From contig NZ_CP091139.2 in NCBI RefSeq assembly GCF_021582895.2, positions 310,001 to 374,000 of the forward strand: a stretch of DNA of 64,000 bases. Reading direction: 5' to 3'. The notes below the pieces were generated by a model. It saw nothing but the letters and a program-made list of their open reading frames with translations. It did no database searches and was not told the origin of the DNA. Position 1 is the first letter of the stretch, and the number at the start of each line of letters is the position of its first letter. The position numbers and the translations under genes were made by a program. The stretch is from Microbacterium elymi. GTDB taxonomy: Bacteria > Actinomycetota > Actinomycetes > Actinomycetales > Microbacteriaceae. Below, piece by piece: positions 63,379 to 64,000 of this stretch.

Positions 63379-63427
63379 GACGGCGCGCCTCGCCGCCGGG
63401 CGGCCGCACCCGGGCGAGAGTGGAGCC

Positions 63428-64000
63428 GTGCCCCTGGATTTCACCGCGATCGACTTCGAGACCGCGAATTCCAGCAGTGCCTCCGCCTGCGCGGTCGGGC
63501 TCGCCCGGGTGCGCGGCGGCCGGATCGTCGCCCGCGCCGGCTGGCTCATCCGCCCGCCGGCCGGTCACGATCGGTTCTTCGAGGTGAACATCGGCATCCA
63601 CGGCATCCGGCCCCACGACGTGGCCGACGCCAAGGGCTGGAGCGAGCAGCTGGGCGACATCGCCGCCTTCGCCGGCGCCGACGTGCTGGTGGCGCACAAT
63701 GCCGGCTTCGACATGACGGTGATCCGTCGCGCGTGCGAGGCCACCGGCGACCCCGTCCCGCCGTACCGCTACCTGTGCAGTCTGCAGCTGGCGCGCAAGG
63801 CGTTCGACCTGCCGTCCTATCGGCTGCCGCTGGTGGCCGCCGAGGCGGGCTTCGCCGACTTCCCGCACCACGACGCCACCGCGGATGCGGTCGCCTGCGC
63901 GCACATCGTGATCGAGGCCGCCCGGCGCGCCGGTGCCGCCGACATCGACGACCTCGCCGGGATGCACGCGGTCCGTGTGCAGACGATCGGCCCGCTCGCA
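63428..64000 (+). CDS. DEDDh-type 3'-5' exonuclease (runs off window)
   Basis: DnaQ-like exonuclease fold, at least 191 codons to the window end. Exo I DFTAIDFETANSSSASACAV with Asp and Glu, exo II AHNAGFDMTVIRRACE, and exo III HHDATADAVACAHIVIEAAR with His and Asp. Similar to DNA polymerase III epsilon-like proteins of actinobacteria; it may carry further domains outside the window. GTG at 63428 gives MPLDFTAIDFET; the preceding GAGAGT six bases away may be its -10. Confidence 0.87.
   Translation, partial: MPLDFTAIDFETANSSSASACAVGLARVRGGRIVARAGWLIRPPAGHDRFFEVNIGIHGIRPHDVADAKGWSEQLGDIAAFAGADVLVAHNAGFDMTVIRRACEATGDPVPPYRYLCSLQLARKAFDLPSYRLPLVAAEAGFADFPHHDATADAVACAHIVIEAARRAGAADIDDLAGMHAVRVQTIGPLA

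Overview
The window looks like chromosome of a GC-rich actinomycete (roughly 70 % G+C by eye), most likely Microbacteriaceae and plausibly Microbacterium. Reasons are the strong G/C third-position bias, many leaderless genes (TANNNT box six bases before ATG or GTG), the succinylase branch of lysine synthesis beside a 7Fe ferredoxin, and an NrtR-nadABC-nifS cluster. No tRNA, rRNA, CRISPR array, insertion sequence or prophage was seen.

Data quality matters here. About 35 conserved genes (gltA, typA, gcvP, nadA, nifS and others) are broken by single-base shifts, most of them one inserted base inside GCAGC/GCTGC (GCAAGC, GCTTGC, GCGAGC, GCAGGC and complements). I treat these as consensus errors and annotate each gene as one CDS across the shift.

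Layout. 0-6.2 kb: divergent dapE and dapD, dimethylargininase, citrate synthase, dapC, fdxA and a small membrane protein. 6.2-9.4 kb: azlCD amino-acid exporter, a nested palindrome and typA. 9.5-22.1 kb: two oligopeptide ABC importers, each with its two ATPases fused in one chain, separated by two small paralogous membrane proteins. 22.2-23.1 kb: CPBP membrane protease. 23.1-30.2 kb: glyA-sdaA-gcvT-gcvH-gcvP, a glycine to serine to pyruvate operon behind a tandem glycine riboswitch. 30.5-36.1 kb: a divergent operon behind a second tandem glycine riboswitch (DUF5058 membrane protein, a second membrane protein, two tandem M20 amidohydrolases), then a TetR regulator. 36.1-39.3 kb: MarP-like serine protease and a glycosyltransferase. 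39.4-45.1 kb: NrtR-type regulator, nadA, nadB, nadC and cysteine desulfurase. 45-51.3 kb: ABC exporter, DUF1345 protein, MFS transporter, a 41-residue Cys-rich protein and a PadR-permease pair with its operator. 51.3-60.1 kb: RclA-like reductase, two GNATs, Fpg/Nei glycosylase, small enzymes and an ArsR-SRPBCC pair. 60.3-61.4 kb: higB-higA-Nudix cassette inserted at the 3' end of ychF. 61.4-64 kb: ychF, a methyltransferase and a DEDDh exonuclease.

The two strongest biological observations are the back-to-back glycine riboswitches, which couple a glycine-degrading operon to a putative uptake/amidohydrolase operon and share one Shine-Dalgarno-masking design, and the toxin-antitoxin-Nudix cassette, which has displaced the last seven codons of ychF and left a 12-bp direct repeat.
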